Shown in pieces: positions 21,421 to 30,716 of a stretch of 64,000 bases of DNA (its first letter is position 1; each line of letters opens with the position of its first letter). Origin of the DNA: an uncultured Fretibacterium sp. (lineage in GTDB: Bacteria > Synergistota > Synergistia > Synergistales > Aminobacteriaceae); assembly GCA_937915755.1 (NCBI GenBank), contig CALGGR010000221.1, forward strand, positions 9,594 to 73,593, written 5' to 3'. Under the pieces are notes generated by a model. It did no database searches and had not been told where the DNA came from. It saw nothing but the letters and a program-made list of their open reading frames with translations. The translations under genes were made by a program, and so were the position numbers.

Positions 21421-22728
21421 ATGAATCTGATGTCAACGTACAAAGTGAAGATAGGTCATGCACACGGAGCGTTTTATCGTACTGTGGATATTTATCGTGC
21501 GTCTACTGAATTTTTCATTAACGCTGTCATCAGAGAGTGGGATTATATTTCAAGTGTTACTTCATCATTAGATAGGGTTAGAACAGTCGAGAAACTAACT
21601 CATAGAACTGCAAGCAATCCAGTTCCCAAATACGAATTTGATAAAAATTTTCCCAAGTTCCCAAGTTATATGCGTAGAGCTTCAATAATGGAAGCATTAG
21701 GCAAAGTAAGCTCATACAAGAGCAATTATGCCAACTGGCAAAGTACACACAAAGGCAGAGAACCCGGATGTCCAATACCAGGAAAGATTTACCCGGCGAT
21801 GTATAGAGATAACTGCTTTGTAAGAACAGGGACATTAACGGCCAAACTGAAAGTTTTTATCAACAACACATGGGATTGGCTGAATGTAAGCTTAAGAAAG
21901 AGCGACGCAGATTACATTCAAAGACATTGCAAAACTCGTAAAGAATGTGTACCTACGTTGAGACGGCGCGGGAAAAACTGGTATTTAGATTTTGCATTTG
22001 AGGAGGAGGTGAAAATTCGAGAAAAAAAGCTATCTCAGCAAATAATCTTGGGAGTAGATTTAGGAATAAACAACGATTGTGTATGCAGCGCGATGAAATC
22101 GGACGGCACTGTCATTGGCAGGAAATTTTTAGACCTGTCAAGAGAAAAAGACTGTCTGACCCATGCGGTAAATCGCATAAAGAAAGCACAGCAGCACGGG
22201 GCAATAAAGACCCCAAGATTATGGGCAAGAGCCAAGGGAATCAACACAAATATAGCGAATCTAACCGCCCAGTTCATAGTAGATACGGCAATCCTATTCA
22301 GAGCTGACGTTGTAGTATTTGAGCATTTAGGCTTAGACGGAAAGAAACGAGGCAAGAAGAAGCAGAAATTACATCTCTGGAAAAGCCGTGCTGTACAAAG
22401 CATAGTAGCGTGTAAAATGCACAGGATAGGGAAACGCATCAGCCGAATATGTGCATGGGGGACTTCAAAACTTGCATATGATGGAAGCGGAGAAGTAGAG
22501 CGGGATGAGAAGAACTATAGTATGTGTGTATTCCCAAGCGGAAAGAAATATCATTGCGACCTTTCAGCATCGTACAATATAGGCGCAAGATATTTTATCC
22601 GGGAAATCCTAAAATCCTTGCCGGTAACGTCAAGGTTGGGCATGGAGGCGAAAGTCCCTTCGTGTGCCAAGAGAACCACCTGCACCTTATCCACGTTAAT
22701 TAGTCTGAATGCGGAGCTTGCTTCTTAG
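21421..22728 (+). CDS. tnpB: TnpB, RNA-guided RuvC nuclease of the IS605 element
   Basis: 435 residues. The RuvC catalytic triad is recognisable: Asp in LGVDLGINND, Glu in VVFEHLG, Asp in YHCDLSASYNIG. The zinc-ribbon region is unusual: the expected two CxxC pairs are reduced to RICAWGTS, YSMCVFPSGKKYHC, spaced differently from typical TnpB. TnpB proteins cut DNA guided by an RNA made from the element right end. Start ATG 21421 or ATG 21430. The 3' end and the following hairpin region would encode that guide RNA. Confidence 0.9.
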   Translation: MNLMSTYKVKIGHAHGAFYRTVDIYRASTEFFINAVIREWDYISSVTSSLDRVRTVEKLTHRTASNPVPKYEFDKNFPKFPSYMRRASIMEALGKVSSYKSNYANWQSTHKGREPGCPIPGKIYPAMYRDNCFVRTGTLTAKLKVFINNTWDWLNVSLRKSDADYIQRHCKTRKECVPTLRRRGKNWYLDFAFEEEVKIREKKLSQQIILGVDLGINNDCVCSAMKSDGTVIGRKFLDLSREKDCLTHAVNRIKKAQQHGAIKTPRLWARAKGINTNIANLTAQFIVDTAILFRADVVVFEHLGLDGKKRGKKKQKLHLWKSRAVQSIVACKMHRIGKRISRICAWGTSKLAYDGSGEVERDEKNYSMCVFPSGKKYHCDLSASYNIGARYFIREILKSLPVTSRLGMEAKVPSCAKRTTCTLSTLISLNAELAS

Positions 22729-22824
22729 GGAGTAAAGTTCTGAGTTTTGACCGTATAGTGGAAAGGCAGTCCGGCCTATTAAGACAGCTGGAAGCCTTCG
22801 ACTTTAGTCGAAGGAGGGTTCACA
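22729..22824 (+). ncRNA. right end and probable omega-RNA 3' region of the IS605 element
   Basis: After the tnpB stop come about 65 bases and then a near-perfect hairpin, CCTTCGACT (22795-22803) with AGTCGAAGG (22806-22814), followed by AGGGTTCAC. This is the layout of TnpB guide-RNA scaffolds, whose guide would begin just past the element end near 22824. The RNA itself is inferred from family knowledge. Confidence 0.55.
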
Positions 22825-22841
22825 ACTACGGCAGCATCGAA

Positions 22842-22931
22842 GGGACGGTAAGATACGCTGATGAAAATCAGAACGCAAACCTCTTTGAATTAGAAAGCTC
22901 CAGCCTCTATAGGCAGAGTAGTTCGCTGTGA
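22842..22931 (+). pseudogene. 3' relic of another tnpB
   Basis: A 29-codon open stretch ending in TGA reads GTVRYADENQNANLFELESS and carries an AGCTCCAGCCTCTATAGGCAGAG hairpin-like end, as at the 3' end of other IS605 tnpB genes. No upstream part survives; the intact element ends just before it. The remaining 22932-23034 holds only the leader of the next gene. Confidence 0.45.
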
Positions 22932-23034
22932 CAAAACCTTGCATAGATAGAGACTTCTTGTACGTTATGGTAAAATACTGCCATTCTAATCTTAAAGCAT
23001 CACAAAATTTTACGTGAAGGAGTCTGCATAAGCT

Positions 23035-24135
23035 ATGGCAGGATTATCGCTTCAGCATATCTGGAAGAAGTACCCGAACGGTTACGAGGCAGTTAAGGAC
23101 TTCAACCTCGAAATTGCCGACAAGGAATTCATAATCTTTGTCGGTCCTTCGGGCTGCGGAAAGTCAACAACCCTCCGAATGATAGCAGGGCTTGAGGACA
23201 TCTCGTCAGGGACGCTCAAGATAGGCGACCGTGTTGTAAATGACGTCGAGTCGAAAGACAGGGACATCGCGATGGTTTTCCAGAACTACGCGCTCTATCC
23301 TCACATGACCGTCTATGACAACATGGCCTTTGCCCTCATGCTCAAGAAAACCCCAAAGGACGAAATCGACAAGGCTGTCCGTGAAGCCGCGAGAATCCTT
23401 GAGCTTGAGAAAGTCCTCGACAGGAGACCGTCCCAGCTATCAGGCGGTCAGCGTCAGCGAGTTGCAATGGGCCGCGCAATAGTCCGCAACCCTCAGGTCT
23501 TCCTCATGGACGAACCTCTCTCTAACCTCGACGCAAAGCTGCGTGTCCAAATGAGGGCGGAAATCGCAAAGCTTCATGACCGTCTTGGCGCAACGATAAT
23601 CTACGTTACCCATGACCAGACAGAAGCTATGACTCTCGGAACCCGCATCGTCGTAATGAAAGACGGAATCGTTCAGCAGGTCGCAAGCCCAACAGAACTC
23701 TACAACAAGCCCAACAACCTTTTCGTCGCAGGCTTCATAGGCTCACCTCAGATGAACTTCATCGATGCGAAATTTGACGGCAATGCTCTCGAAGCTGGAG
23801 GCGTTAAGTTCGAGATTCCGGCGGAGAAAGCTGCTGCACTCAAGGAGAAAGGCTACGCTGGCAAAGACGTAATCATGGGCGTTCGTCCGGAGAATGTCTA
23901 CGATGCAAAGGAAGAAGCCCTCTGCAAGCTGACAGCTCCTTTTGAGTCAAAGATTACGGTTTTCGAGCTTCTTGGGTCTGAAGTACAGCTCTACTTCGAT
24001 TTCGCGGGTTCTTCAATGTCGGCAAAAGTTGGACAGACGAGCAAGGCTGCAGTTGGCGACACAATGAGCTTTGCGTTCGATGTTGACAAGATTCACGTTT
24101 TCGACAAAGAGACCGAGCAGGCTGTCGTTCACTAG
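23035..24135 (+). CDS. ugpC: sugar ABC transporter ATPase (UgpC/MsmX/MalK type)
   Basis: 366 residues. Walker A GPSGCGKST, signature LSGGQRQR, Walker B VFLMDEPLSNLDA and the H-loop THD are all present in residues 1-235; the C-terminal OB-type regulatory domain (about 240-366) contains GVRPENVYDA, the mark of the CUT1 sugar-importer ATPases. It leads a five-gene block with a binding protein, two permeases and an alpha-galactosidase, and would energise uptake of alpha-galactosides. Confidence 0.92.
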   Translation: MAGLSLQHIWKKYPNGYEAVKDFNLEIADKEFIIFVGPSGCGKSTTLRMIAGLEDISSGTLKIGDRVVNDVESKDRDIAMVFQNYALYPHMTVYDNMAFALMLKKTPKDEIDKAVREAARILELEKVLDRRPSQLSGGQRQRVAMGRAIVRNPQVFLMDEPLSNLDAKLRVQMRAEIAKLHDRLGATIIYVTHDQTEAMTLGTRIVVMKDGIVQQVASPTELYNKPNNLFVAGFIGSPQMNFIDAKFDGNALEAGGVKFEIPAEKAAALKEKGYAGKDVIMGVRPENVYDAKEEALCKLTAPFESKITVFELLGSEVQLYFDFAGSSMSAKVGQTSKAAVGDTMSFAFDVDKIHVFDKETEQAVVH

Positions 24136-24147
24136 GAGGCTGAAACA

Positions 24148-25389
24148 ATGAGACGCTTAATATTGGGACTGGCGTTAGTGCTTTGCCTCAGTGTGTCAGC
24201 ATTAGCAGCGCCTGTCGAAATCGAGCTTGTACACTATAAACAGGAAGCCTACGAGATATTCAAGCAGCTTGAGGAAAAGTTCAACTCAACTCACACGGAT
24301 ATTCACGTCAGATTCTTGTCCCCAGCAGACGCAGTTACAATCATGAAGACTAGGTTCATCCGCGAGAATTACCCCGACATTATAGGAATCGGTGGAGATA
24401 TGGACTTCTCGAACTTTCAGGACGCAGGGTTACTTGCCGATGTTTCAGACTATCAGGGACTCTCAAAGATTAAGCCCGCGTACATCGACATCATCAACGG
24501 CCTGAAATTCCTTCCTGAGCCTGGGACTTACGGAGTACCATTCATGGCAAACGCGGCTGGCATTCTATATAACAGGGACATGTTCAACGAGCATGGCTGG
24601 AAGATTCCAGACTCATGGCCGGAGTTCATAAAGCTTTGCGAGGACATCAAGGCCGCAGGGATTCGTCCGCTTTACTTCGGCTACAGGGACACTTGGACGA
24701 CACTTGCCCCTTGGAATGCTCTTGCCGTAGGAATTGCTCCAACTGACGTTACTCAGCAGGTCAACGCAGGAAAGACGAATTTCACGAAGGAATACAGGGA
24801 AGTCGCCGAGAAAGTCTACGCTCTCCTCAAGTACGGCGAGGAAGGCCCGTTCGCGTACAGCTACAACGATGCCTGCACAGCTTTTGCGAGAGGCGAGTCG
24901 GCCATGTACACAATCGGAAGCTATGCAGTCCCGCAAATTCTCTCAGTCAACCCAACGATGAATATCGACTCTTTCGTTTTCCCCGCAAGAGATGAACCCG
25001 GAGCGCAGACCCTCAACAGCGGAGTTGACCTCATGTTCTGCGTCCTCGAGGAATGCCCCGACAAGCAGGCTGCCTACAAGGTCATCGACTTCCTTCTTGA
25101 GCCGGAGAATATACAGATGTATGTTGACGCTCAGAACGGTGTGCCATGCGTGAAGGGAGATTTCAAGCTCGCGCCCATGCTTGACGGAATGAAGAAGTAC
25201 ATTGACGCCGGGAAAATGGCGGACTACCATGACCACCATTACCCGTCGGAAATGGCCGTTGACGCTCAGATTCAGACTTACTTGCTCAACGGAGACATTA
25301 ACGCGTTCCTTTCACGTTTCGATTCTGACTGGGTGCGATACAACAGGGATTTAATCAGCAAGGTTCAGAAGTACAACGCTTCACATTAA
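24148..25389 (+). CDS. extracellular sugar-binding protein (family 1)
   Basis: 413 residues with signal peptide MRRLILGLALVLCLSVSALA. The mature protein has the SBP family 1 layout: EKFNSTHTDIHVRFL, DIIGIGGDMDF, YGVPFMANAAGILYNRDMF and DYPCVKGDF-like late loop. No lipobox Cys follows the signal peptide, so the protein may be free in the periplasm, as expected of a diderm. It lies 12 bases after the ATPase gene and feeds the two permeases that follow. Confidence 0.9.
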   Translation: MRRLILGLALVLCLSVSALAAPVEIELVHYKQEAYEIFKQLEEKFNSTHTDIHVRFLSPADAVTIMKTRFIRENYPDIIGIGGDMDFSNFQDAGLLADVSDYQGLSKIKPAYIDIINGLKFLPEPGTYGVPFMANAAGILYNRDMFNEHGWKIPDSWPEFIKLCEDIKAAGIRPLYFGYRDTWTTLAPWNALAVGIAPTDVTQQVNAGKTNFTKEYREVAEKVYALLKYGEEGPFAYSYNDACTAFARGESAMYTIGSYAVPQILSVNPTMNIDSFVFPARDEPGAQTLNSGVDLMFCVLEECPDKQAAYKVIDFLLEPENIQMYVDAQNGVPCVKGDFKLAPMLDGMKKYIDAGKMADYHDHHYPSEMAVDAQIQTYLLNGDINAFLSRFDSDWVRYNRDLISKVQKYNASH

Positions 25390-25406
25390 AGAAAGGAGGA
25401 TTCTCA

Positions 25407-26261
25407 ATGAAGAGTCAGAATGAGAGAAAACGTACGTTCATGATGATTGCAGTGCCTATACTGCTTCTCTTCTTCGCGTTCAACACACTGCCGCTGATAA
25501 AGGGCTTCATGTACAGCTTCACGAACTTCAGGGGTTACGGCACAAAGTTTGACTGGGTAGGCTGGAGGAATTATATTGACCTCTTCACAGACACTCGCGT
25601 CGGAAATTCCTACTGGTTTACTTTCAAGCTCGCTCTCGTAGCAACGATACTCATCAACATTCTAAGCCTCGTAATGGCACTCGCGCTTAACGCAAAGATT
25701 CGCTTCAAGAGTTTTCTCAGGGGAATGTACTTTGTTCCGAACATTCTCGGAGCATTGGTCGTCGGCTACATCTTCAGCTACATTTTCACGTATATTCTTC
25801 CCGCTCTCACAAGCACGGCAAGTATGCTCGCCAACAAGAACCTTGCATGGATTGCAATCGTGATAGTCTGCGCGTGGCAGTCAATCGCAATGAACACCCT
25901 CATATACATCTCAGGACTCCAGACAGTTCCCGAAGATGTCTACGAGGCGGCTTCTCTTGACGGTGCTACGGGCTGGAATCGTTTCAGGTACATAACGTTT
26001 CCGCTGATAATGCCGTTCTTCACGATTAACATGGTTCTCTGCATGAAGAATAACCTGATGGTCTTCGATCAGATTATGGCATTGACCAAAGGCGGCCCTG
26101 CACAGAGTACCGAGTCGATCTCGTTCCTCATATACAACAACGGAATGGGCGGAGGACAGTTCGGCTTCCAGAGCGCTAATGCGGTGATATTCTTCATCGT
26201 AATCGTGATAATCTCAGTTCTTCAGCTCAAGTATCTCAACAAGAAGGAGGAACAGCTATAA
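25407..26261 (+). CDS. sugar ABC transporter permease (MalF type)
   Basis: 284 residues with six membrane helices. The EAA loop is EAASLDGATGWNRFRYITFPLI (about residues 178-199), the coupling site for the ATPase. N-terminal topology and size match CUT1 MalF-like subunits lacking the extra loop. An AAAGGAGG site precedes ATG 25407; the stop overlaps the next ATG (TAATG). Confidence 0.92.
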   Translation: MKSQNERKRTFMMIAVPILLLFFAFNTLPLIKGFMYSFTNFRGYGTKFDWVGWRNYIDLFTDTRVGNSYWFTFKLALVATILINILSLVMALALNAKIRFKSFLRGMYFVPNILGALVVGYIFSYIFTYILPALTSTASMLANKNLAWIAIVIVCAWQSIAMNTLIYISGLQTVPEDVYEAASLDGATGWNRFRYITFPLIMPFFTINMVLCMKNNLMVFDQIMALTKGGPAQSTESISFLIYNNGMGGGQFGFQSANAVIFFIVIVIISVLQLKYLNKKEEQL

Positions 26262-27112
26262 TGGCATCTCAGGAAATCAAGGCCACTGAACGTTTCAACT
26301 GGCCTGTAACAATATTGCTACTGCTAGGACTGTTCACGGTTCTCTTCCCGCTCTACATGACTGTGGTAATAGCCTTCAAGCAGCCCAGCGAAATGACTAA
26401 CAGCGTAATCGGCCTCCTTTCGTTCCCTAAAGAATGGAGCTTCGATAACTTCCGCGAGGCAATGAGAGTAACAGACTTCTGGCGCTCACTCTTCAACAGC
26501 TTCCTGATCACGGGCATCACGATGGTAATCTCGATCATCATTCACTCACTGATGGGATATGCCGTTGCAAGAAATATGGCCACGAGCAAGTTCTACCGAT
26601 TCAGCTACTTCTACATAGTGAGCGGAATGTTCGTTCCCTTCGCGATTCTGATGATGCCTCTCGTAAAGCAGACCGCACAGCTTCACATCGACAACATGTT
26701 AGGGGTAATCATCTTGTACGTCGTGTTCTACATGCCGATGAACGTGCTTCTTTATGCGGGATACCTGAAGAATATCCCGATTGCGCTTGAGGAGGCGGCT
26801 CATGTTGATGGTGCTTCGACGTGGACGACGTACTGGAAAATCATCTTCCCCCTAATGTGGCCAATGCACGCAACTGTTGCGGTCCTAACGGCTCTGGGAA
26901 CATGGAACGACGTTATGACCCCGCTGGTGATAATGTCCGGCTCAGGAATGACGACATTGCCGCTCGCGCAGTTGACGTTCCAGACGCAGTTCGGGACGAA
27001 TTACAACCTTGCGTTTGCGTCATATCTTCTCGCGTTACTGCCGATGCTGATATTCTACATTGTGGCGCAGAAGCAGATCATCAACGGCGTAATCAACGGT
27101 GCAGTAAAATAG
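26261..27112 (+). CDS. sugar ABC transporter permease (MalG type)
   Basis: 283 residues, six membrane helices, EAA loop EEAAHVDGASTWTTYWKIIFPL. It pairs with the preceding MalF-type subunit, to which it is translationally coupled by a one-base stop/start overlap. 33 bases later the alpha-galactosidase starts. Confidence 0.92.
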   Translation: MASQEIKATERFNWPVTILLLLGLFTVLFPLYMTVVIAFKQPSEMTNSVIGLLSFPKEWSFDNFREAMRVTDFWRSLFNSFLITGITMVISIIIHSLMGYAVARNMATSKFYRFSYFYIVSGMFVPFAILMMPLVKQTAQLHIDNMLGVIILYVVFYMPMNVLLYAGYLKNIPIALEEAAHVDGASTWTTYWKIIFPLMWPMHATVAVLTALGTWNDVMTPLVIMSGSGMTTLPLAQLTFQTQFGTNYNLAFASYLLALLPMLIFYIVAQKQIINGVINGAVK

Positions 27113-27145
27113 TGCGCAAAAATTTATGGCGAGGACAAGAATTTT

Positions 27146-29326
27146 ATGGCAATAACATTCGATGAGGGGCGCGGAATCTTCACCCTCACCACAAAGACTT
27201 CAACATATCAGATGATGGCAGATAGCTTCGGTTATCTGCTTCACCTTTATTACGGGGCAAAGACTGAGGGCTTCACCGACTGGGGATTGACGTTTGCTGA
27301 CAGGGGATTCTCTGGAAGCCCTTACGATTTGGGAAGGAACAGGACGTACTCGCTTGATGCATTGCCGCAGGAGTTCCCGGTTCAAGGCACGGGGGATTAC
27401 AGGACACCTCTTCTCGTTGTGCGAGACTCTGAAGGAACGTACGGCGCGGATTTACATTACCATTCCCACGAAATCACGGAGGGAAAATACTCGCTCTCAG
27501 GACTTCCGGCAGTCTATGCGAACCCAGACGAGGAAGCTCAGACCCTCTCAATCACCCTCAAGAATGACCGCTTGGGCCTTAATGTCAAGTTGCTTTACGG
27601 CGTTATACCGAGCAAGGACATAATCACACGGAGTGTAATCGTCAGCAATGAGGGCAGTAAGCCTTTCACGGTTCAGAAGTTATGCAGCTCATGCCTCGAT
27701 TTCACTCACGGGGATTTTGACCTAATAACATTTTACGGCCGTCATACCTTCGAGCGTCAGTACCAGCGTCAGAAGTTACGTCACGGGATATTCTCAATCG
27801 GGAGCAGGCGCGGAATGTCATCACATCAGTACAGCCCGCTGGTAATTCTCGCAGGGCACGGAGCAACCGAGTCTCATGGCAGATGCTGGGGAATGGAATT
27901 CGTCTACAGCGGTGGATTCTGCGCTGAGGTTGAGCATGACCAGTACAGGCAGACGCGCGTCATCATGGGGCTTGCACAGGATAAATTTTCGTATGAGCTT
28001 GCGCCGGGCGAGGAGATTACAGGGCCTGAAGTGATTATGACGTTCAGCAATGAGGGACTCGGAAAACTCTCTCACAACCTTCACGCTTGCATACGCGAGA
28101 ATATTTGTCGAGGGAAATTCAAAGCCTCACCGCGACCCGTCGTCCTTAATACTTGGGAGGCACTGTACTTCAATTTCGACGGCAAGAAGATTCTTGAGGT
28201 TGCGGAAAGCGCAAAGGAACTCGGGGTTGACATGCTAGTTCTCGATGATGGCTGGTTCATGAAAAGGAACGATGATTTCCGGGCGTTGGGAGACTGGAAA
28301 GCTGACGAGGAAAAATTAGGCTGTACCCTCAGCGAGTTGGCGAACTCAGTGAAATCCATCGGACTCGACTTCGGGATATGGGTTGAGCCTGAGATGATCA
28401 GCGAGGACAGCAATCTATACCGTGAGCATAAAGACTGGGCCATGATTATCCCCGGTGAGAAGCCCGTACTTGGACGCAATCAGCTAGTGCTTGACCTTTC
28501 GCGGAAGGATGTGAGGGAGTACATCTTCGACGCAATGTGCAGCATCCTTAACCAGGGCGTAACGTACCTCAAATGGGACTACAACCGTTCAATCGCAGAG
28601 CTGTATTCCCACGAAGGAAGCAACGGGAAACTCGCGTACAAATACATTCTCGGCCTCTATGAAATCCTAGAGCGAATAACGTCAGAATACCCCGACGTTC
28701 TCATCGAGGGCTGCGCAGGCGGCGGAGGACGCTTTGACGCAGGCATGATGTATTACACACCGCAGATTTGGTGTTCCGACAACACTGACGCGCTTGACCG
28801 CTTGAGCATTCATTACGGGACGTCATTCGGCTACCCGATGAGCGCGATAGTTGCCCACGTCTCAACATGCCCGAACCATCAGACCGGACGAATCACTCCC
28901 CTCAACACACGCTATATCACCTCAATGACGGGCGCATTCGGCTACGAGCTTGACCCGTTGAAACTCAGCGATGATGAAAGGCGTGAGATTTCCGCACAGA
29001 TTCAGCAGTATAAGCAAGACCGTGAAATCATCACGCATGGCCTGTATTACCGACTGAGTAAGCCCGAGAACATTCACCGTTACTGCGCGTGGGAATACGT
29101 CTCCAATGACGGCAGCAAGGCACTCATCAACGTCGTAATCCCACAGAATCACGGGAACATGCCGGTAATCTATGTTACGCCTCGTGGGTTGACCAGCGGT
29201 GCATTCTACAGGGATATTGAGACCGGAAAAATCCTCCCTTCGGACGCGCTAATGGACAGTGGATTTCCGCTTGAGATGCCAAAGAGCGATTACGAGGCAT
29301 TCACGATAAGGCTTGAGAGAGTATGA
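27146..29326 (+). CDS. alpha-galactosidase, glycoside hydrolase family 36
   Basis: 726 residues, the normal size of bacterial GH36 enzymes, which cleave terminal alpha-1,6-galactose from melibiose, raffinose or stachyose. Order: N-terminal beta-supersandwich (about 1-320), (beta/alpha)8 barrel, C-terminal beta domain. The catalytic nucleophile is Asp478 in LKWDYNRS and the acid/base Asp545 in WCSDNTDA; LVLDDGWF and WVEPEMIS are further family marks. No signal peptide, so it acts in the cytoplasm on imported sugar, matching the ABC genes directly upstream. Its last four bases overlap the next gene (ATGA). Confidence 0.93.
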   Translation: MAITFDEGRGIFTLTTKTSTYQMMADSFGYLLHLYYGAKTEGFTDWGLTFADRGFSGSPYDLGRNRTYSLDALPQEFPVQGTGDYRTPLLVVRDSEGTYGADLHYHSHEITEGKYSLSGLPAVYANPDEEAQTLSITLKNDRLGLNVKLLYGVIPSKDIITRSVIVSNEGSKPFTVQKLCSSCLDFTHGDFDLITFYGRHTFERQYQRQKLRHGIFSIGSRRGMSSHQYSPLVILAGHGATESHGRCWGMEFVYSGGFCAEVEHDQYRQTRVIMGLAQDKFSYELAPGEEITGPEVIMTFSNEGLGKLSHNLHACIRENICRGKFKASPRPVVLNTWEALYFNFDGKKILEVAESAKELGVDMLVLDDGWFMKRNDDFRALGDWKADEEKLGCTLSELANSVKSIGLDFGIWVEPEMISEDSNLYREHKDWAMIIPGEKPVLGRNQLVLDLSRKDVREYIFDAMCSILNQGVTYLKWDYNRSIAELYSHEGSNGKLAYKYILGLYEILERITSEYPDVLIEGCAGGGGRFDAGMMYYTPQIWCSDNTDALDRLSIHYGTSFGYPMSAIVAHVSTCPNHQTGRITPLNTRYITSMTGAFGYELDPLKLSDDERREISAQIQQYKQDREIITHGLYYRLSKPENIHRYCAWEYVSNDGSKALINVVIPQNHGNMPVIYVTPRGLTSGAFYRDIETGKILPSDALMDSGFPLEMPKSDYEAFTIRLERV

Positions 29327-30135
29327 GTGTTTCCGACTATGAGAACGCGAGGAAGCTGGGACTTCAGTCATACCGCCATGAGATTACGCGGGGGAGGTAT
29401 CCGTATTTGCCGGCCCTTGAAGAGATGCTGATGAACTTGTCTTCAATGTGTGAGGAGGTCATAGGATTGCGTGAGGTTCCGATATATTTAGTGTGCGGGA
29501 CACTCACTAAGGGACGTCAGGAGGCATTTGCGAGGAACTACATGCCGATATTGCCGGAAGACTCAGAGTTTGCGGCGAAGTGGGTTAATCTCCTGAATCA
29601 CCAAGAGAACGAGGGGATACGAGACCCAGTTATAGCTCATGAATTTATGGGGCGCTTCTATATCTCCGAAGGCAACAAGCGTGTGAGCGTCCTGAAATAT
29701 CTTGAGCAGCCTGACATTTTGGCCGATGTGACTAGGATTTTGCTTCCCGACGAAAATTCCACGAAGGAAGCGAGAATTTACAGGGAGTTCGTAAAATTCT
29801 TCGATTGCACCGGGATTTATGGGATATATTTTTCCGGCGAAGGATATTATGCCAAGCTGGCCGAGCTTTTCGGAATGTCCCTAAGTAAACGCTGGCCTGA
29901 TGATATTATATTGTCGCTGAAGTCGGAGTTCTTCACGTTTTCGAGACTCTACTCTAAGCACTGCGAGGGCAACACTGCATTGACGTTCGGTGATGCGTTC
30001 ATGATTTACGCGGGAACATTCACGCCTGAGAGCTTGCTTGATGACTCAGATGATATTGTCCGTCAGAAGCTGGAGCAAATCTGGCCGGGACATATGGGTC
30101 TTCTTGAGAGGCTGAAGAAGTTTTGCGGCTTCTAG
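29323..30135 (+). CDS. ParB/sulfiredoxin-like domain protein
   Basis: 270 residues, coupled to the alpha-galactosidase by an ATGA overlap. The core GRFYISEGNKRVSVLKYL (about residues 108-125) is the ParB-like nucleotide-binding signature (G-x-K/R-R-x-x), preceded by IRDPVIAHEFM. Similar modules occur as the N-terminal half of certain basic-membrane-protein-like proteins of Clostridia, preceded by the same RGRYPYLPALE and GTLTKGRQEAFA segments; here the binding-protein half is missing. No DNA-binding helix is evident. Position at the end of a sugar operon suggests a regulatory or metabolic role, not plasmid segregation. Confidence 0.6.
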   Translation: MSVSDYENARKLGLQSYRHEITRGRYPYLPALEEMLMNLSSMCEEVIGLREVPIYLVCGTLTKGRQEAFARNYMPILPEDSEFAAKWVNLLNHQENEGIRDPVIAHEFMGRFYISEGNKRVSVLKYLEQPDILADVTRILLPDENSTKEARIYREFVKFFDCTGIYGIYFSGEGYYAKLAELFGMSLSKRWPDDIILSLKSEFFTFSRLYSKHCEGNTALTFGDAFMIYAGTFTPESLLDDSDDIVRQKLEQIWPGHMGLLERLKKFCGF

Positions 30136-30716
30136 CGGTGAGCGATGAAGAAAGCGCTTCACTCTGGAGCGGCCAAGTAAAGGACATAGCTCGCGGGGTT
30201 GACGTCATAGTATCATGCGGCGACCTCAGGAACGAATACTTGGAATTTCTTCTGACGATGATAAATGCTCCCCTTCTTTACGTTTTCGGGAATCATGACG
30301 AGAGCGGACCGGAAGGGGGCGTTTGTATTGATGGGAGAGTTTGTGAGGTTGAAGGTGTGAGGTTCTTGGGACTTGGAGGCTCAATGCGTTACAGGCAGGG
30401 CAGAAACATGTACAGCGAGAGTGAAATGCGGCGTAAATATTTTCGTGCATTGCCTGGAATATTTCTAAAGGGAGGAATTGATGTCCTTGTCACTCACGCT
30501 CCCGCAAAAGGATTCGGAGACCTCGATGACAGGGCGCACAGGGGCTTCGAGACGTTCAACGTAATAATGAGAAGATACCGGCCGGGATATATGCTTCATG
30601 GCCATGTTCACAGATCTTATGGAAGGATAAAGAAAGAACACAGCCACGAAGCAGGAACTAAGATACTTAATGTCTGCGGCTACAGAGTAATTGAGGTAAA
30701 CGACCCACACGCCTAA
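30123..30716 (+). CDS. calcineurin-like metallophosphoesterase
   Basis: 197 residues from TTG 30123, overlapping the previous gene by 13 bases. Metal-site motifs: GD in VSCGDLRNE, GNHD in YVFGNHDES, VTHAP and GHVH in MLHGHVHRS. The first motif (D-x-H near the N-terminus) is degraded to VSDEESAS, so one metal ligand may be lost. The last codons (DPHA, stop) lie in sequence of the adjoining IS remnant, so the original C-terminus may have been different. Substrate unknown. Confidence 0.8.
   Translation: MRLLAVSDEESASLWSGQVKDIARGVDVIVSCGDLRNEYLEFLLTMINAPLLYVFGNHDESGPEGGVCIDGRVCEVEGVRFLGLGGSMRYRQGRNMYSESEMRRKYFRALPGIFLKGGIDVLVTHAPAKGFGDLDDRAHRGFETFNVIMRRYRPGYMLHGHVHRSYGRIKKEHSHEAGTKILNVCGYRVIEVNDPHA

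Larger units (their letters stand above)
20949..22824 (+). mobile_element. IS200/IS605-family insertion sequence with tnpA and tnpB
   Basis: Contains a Y1 transposase gene, a tnpB gene and a right-end hairpin, in that order and on one strand. The left boundary is approximate. These elements move as single-stranded circles without target duplication. It is embedded between a truncated tnpB on its left (opposite strand) and another tnpB 3' relic on its right (22842-22931). Confidence 0.8.

Noticed and set aside
29323..30135. ParB chromosome-partition protein
   Set aside because: No helix-turn-helix, no parA or parS near, and position is inside a sugar operon.
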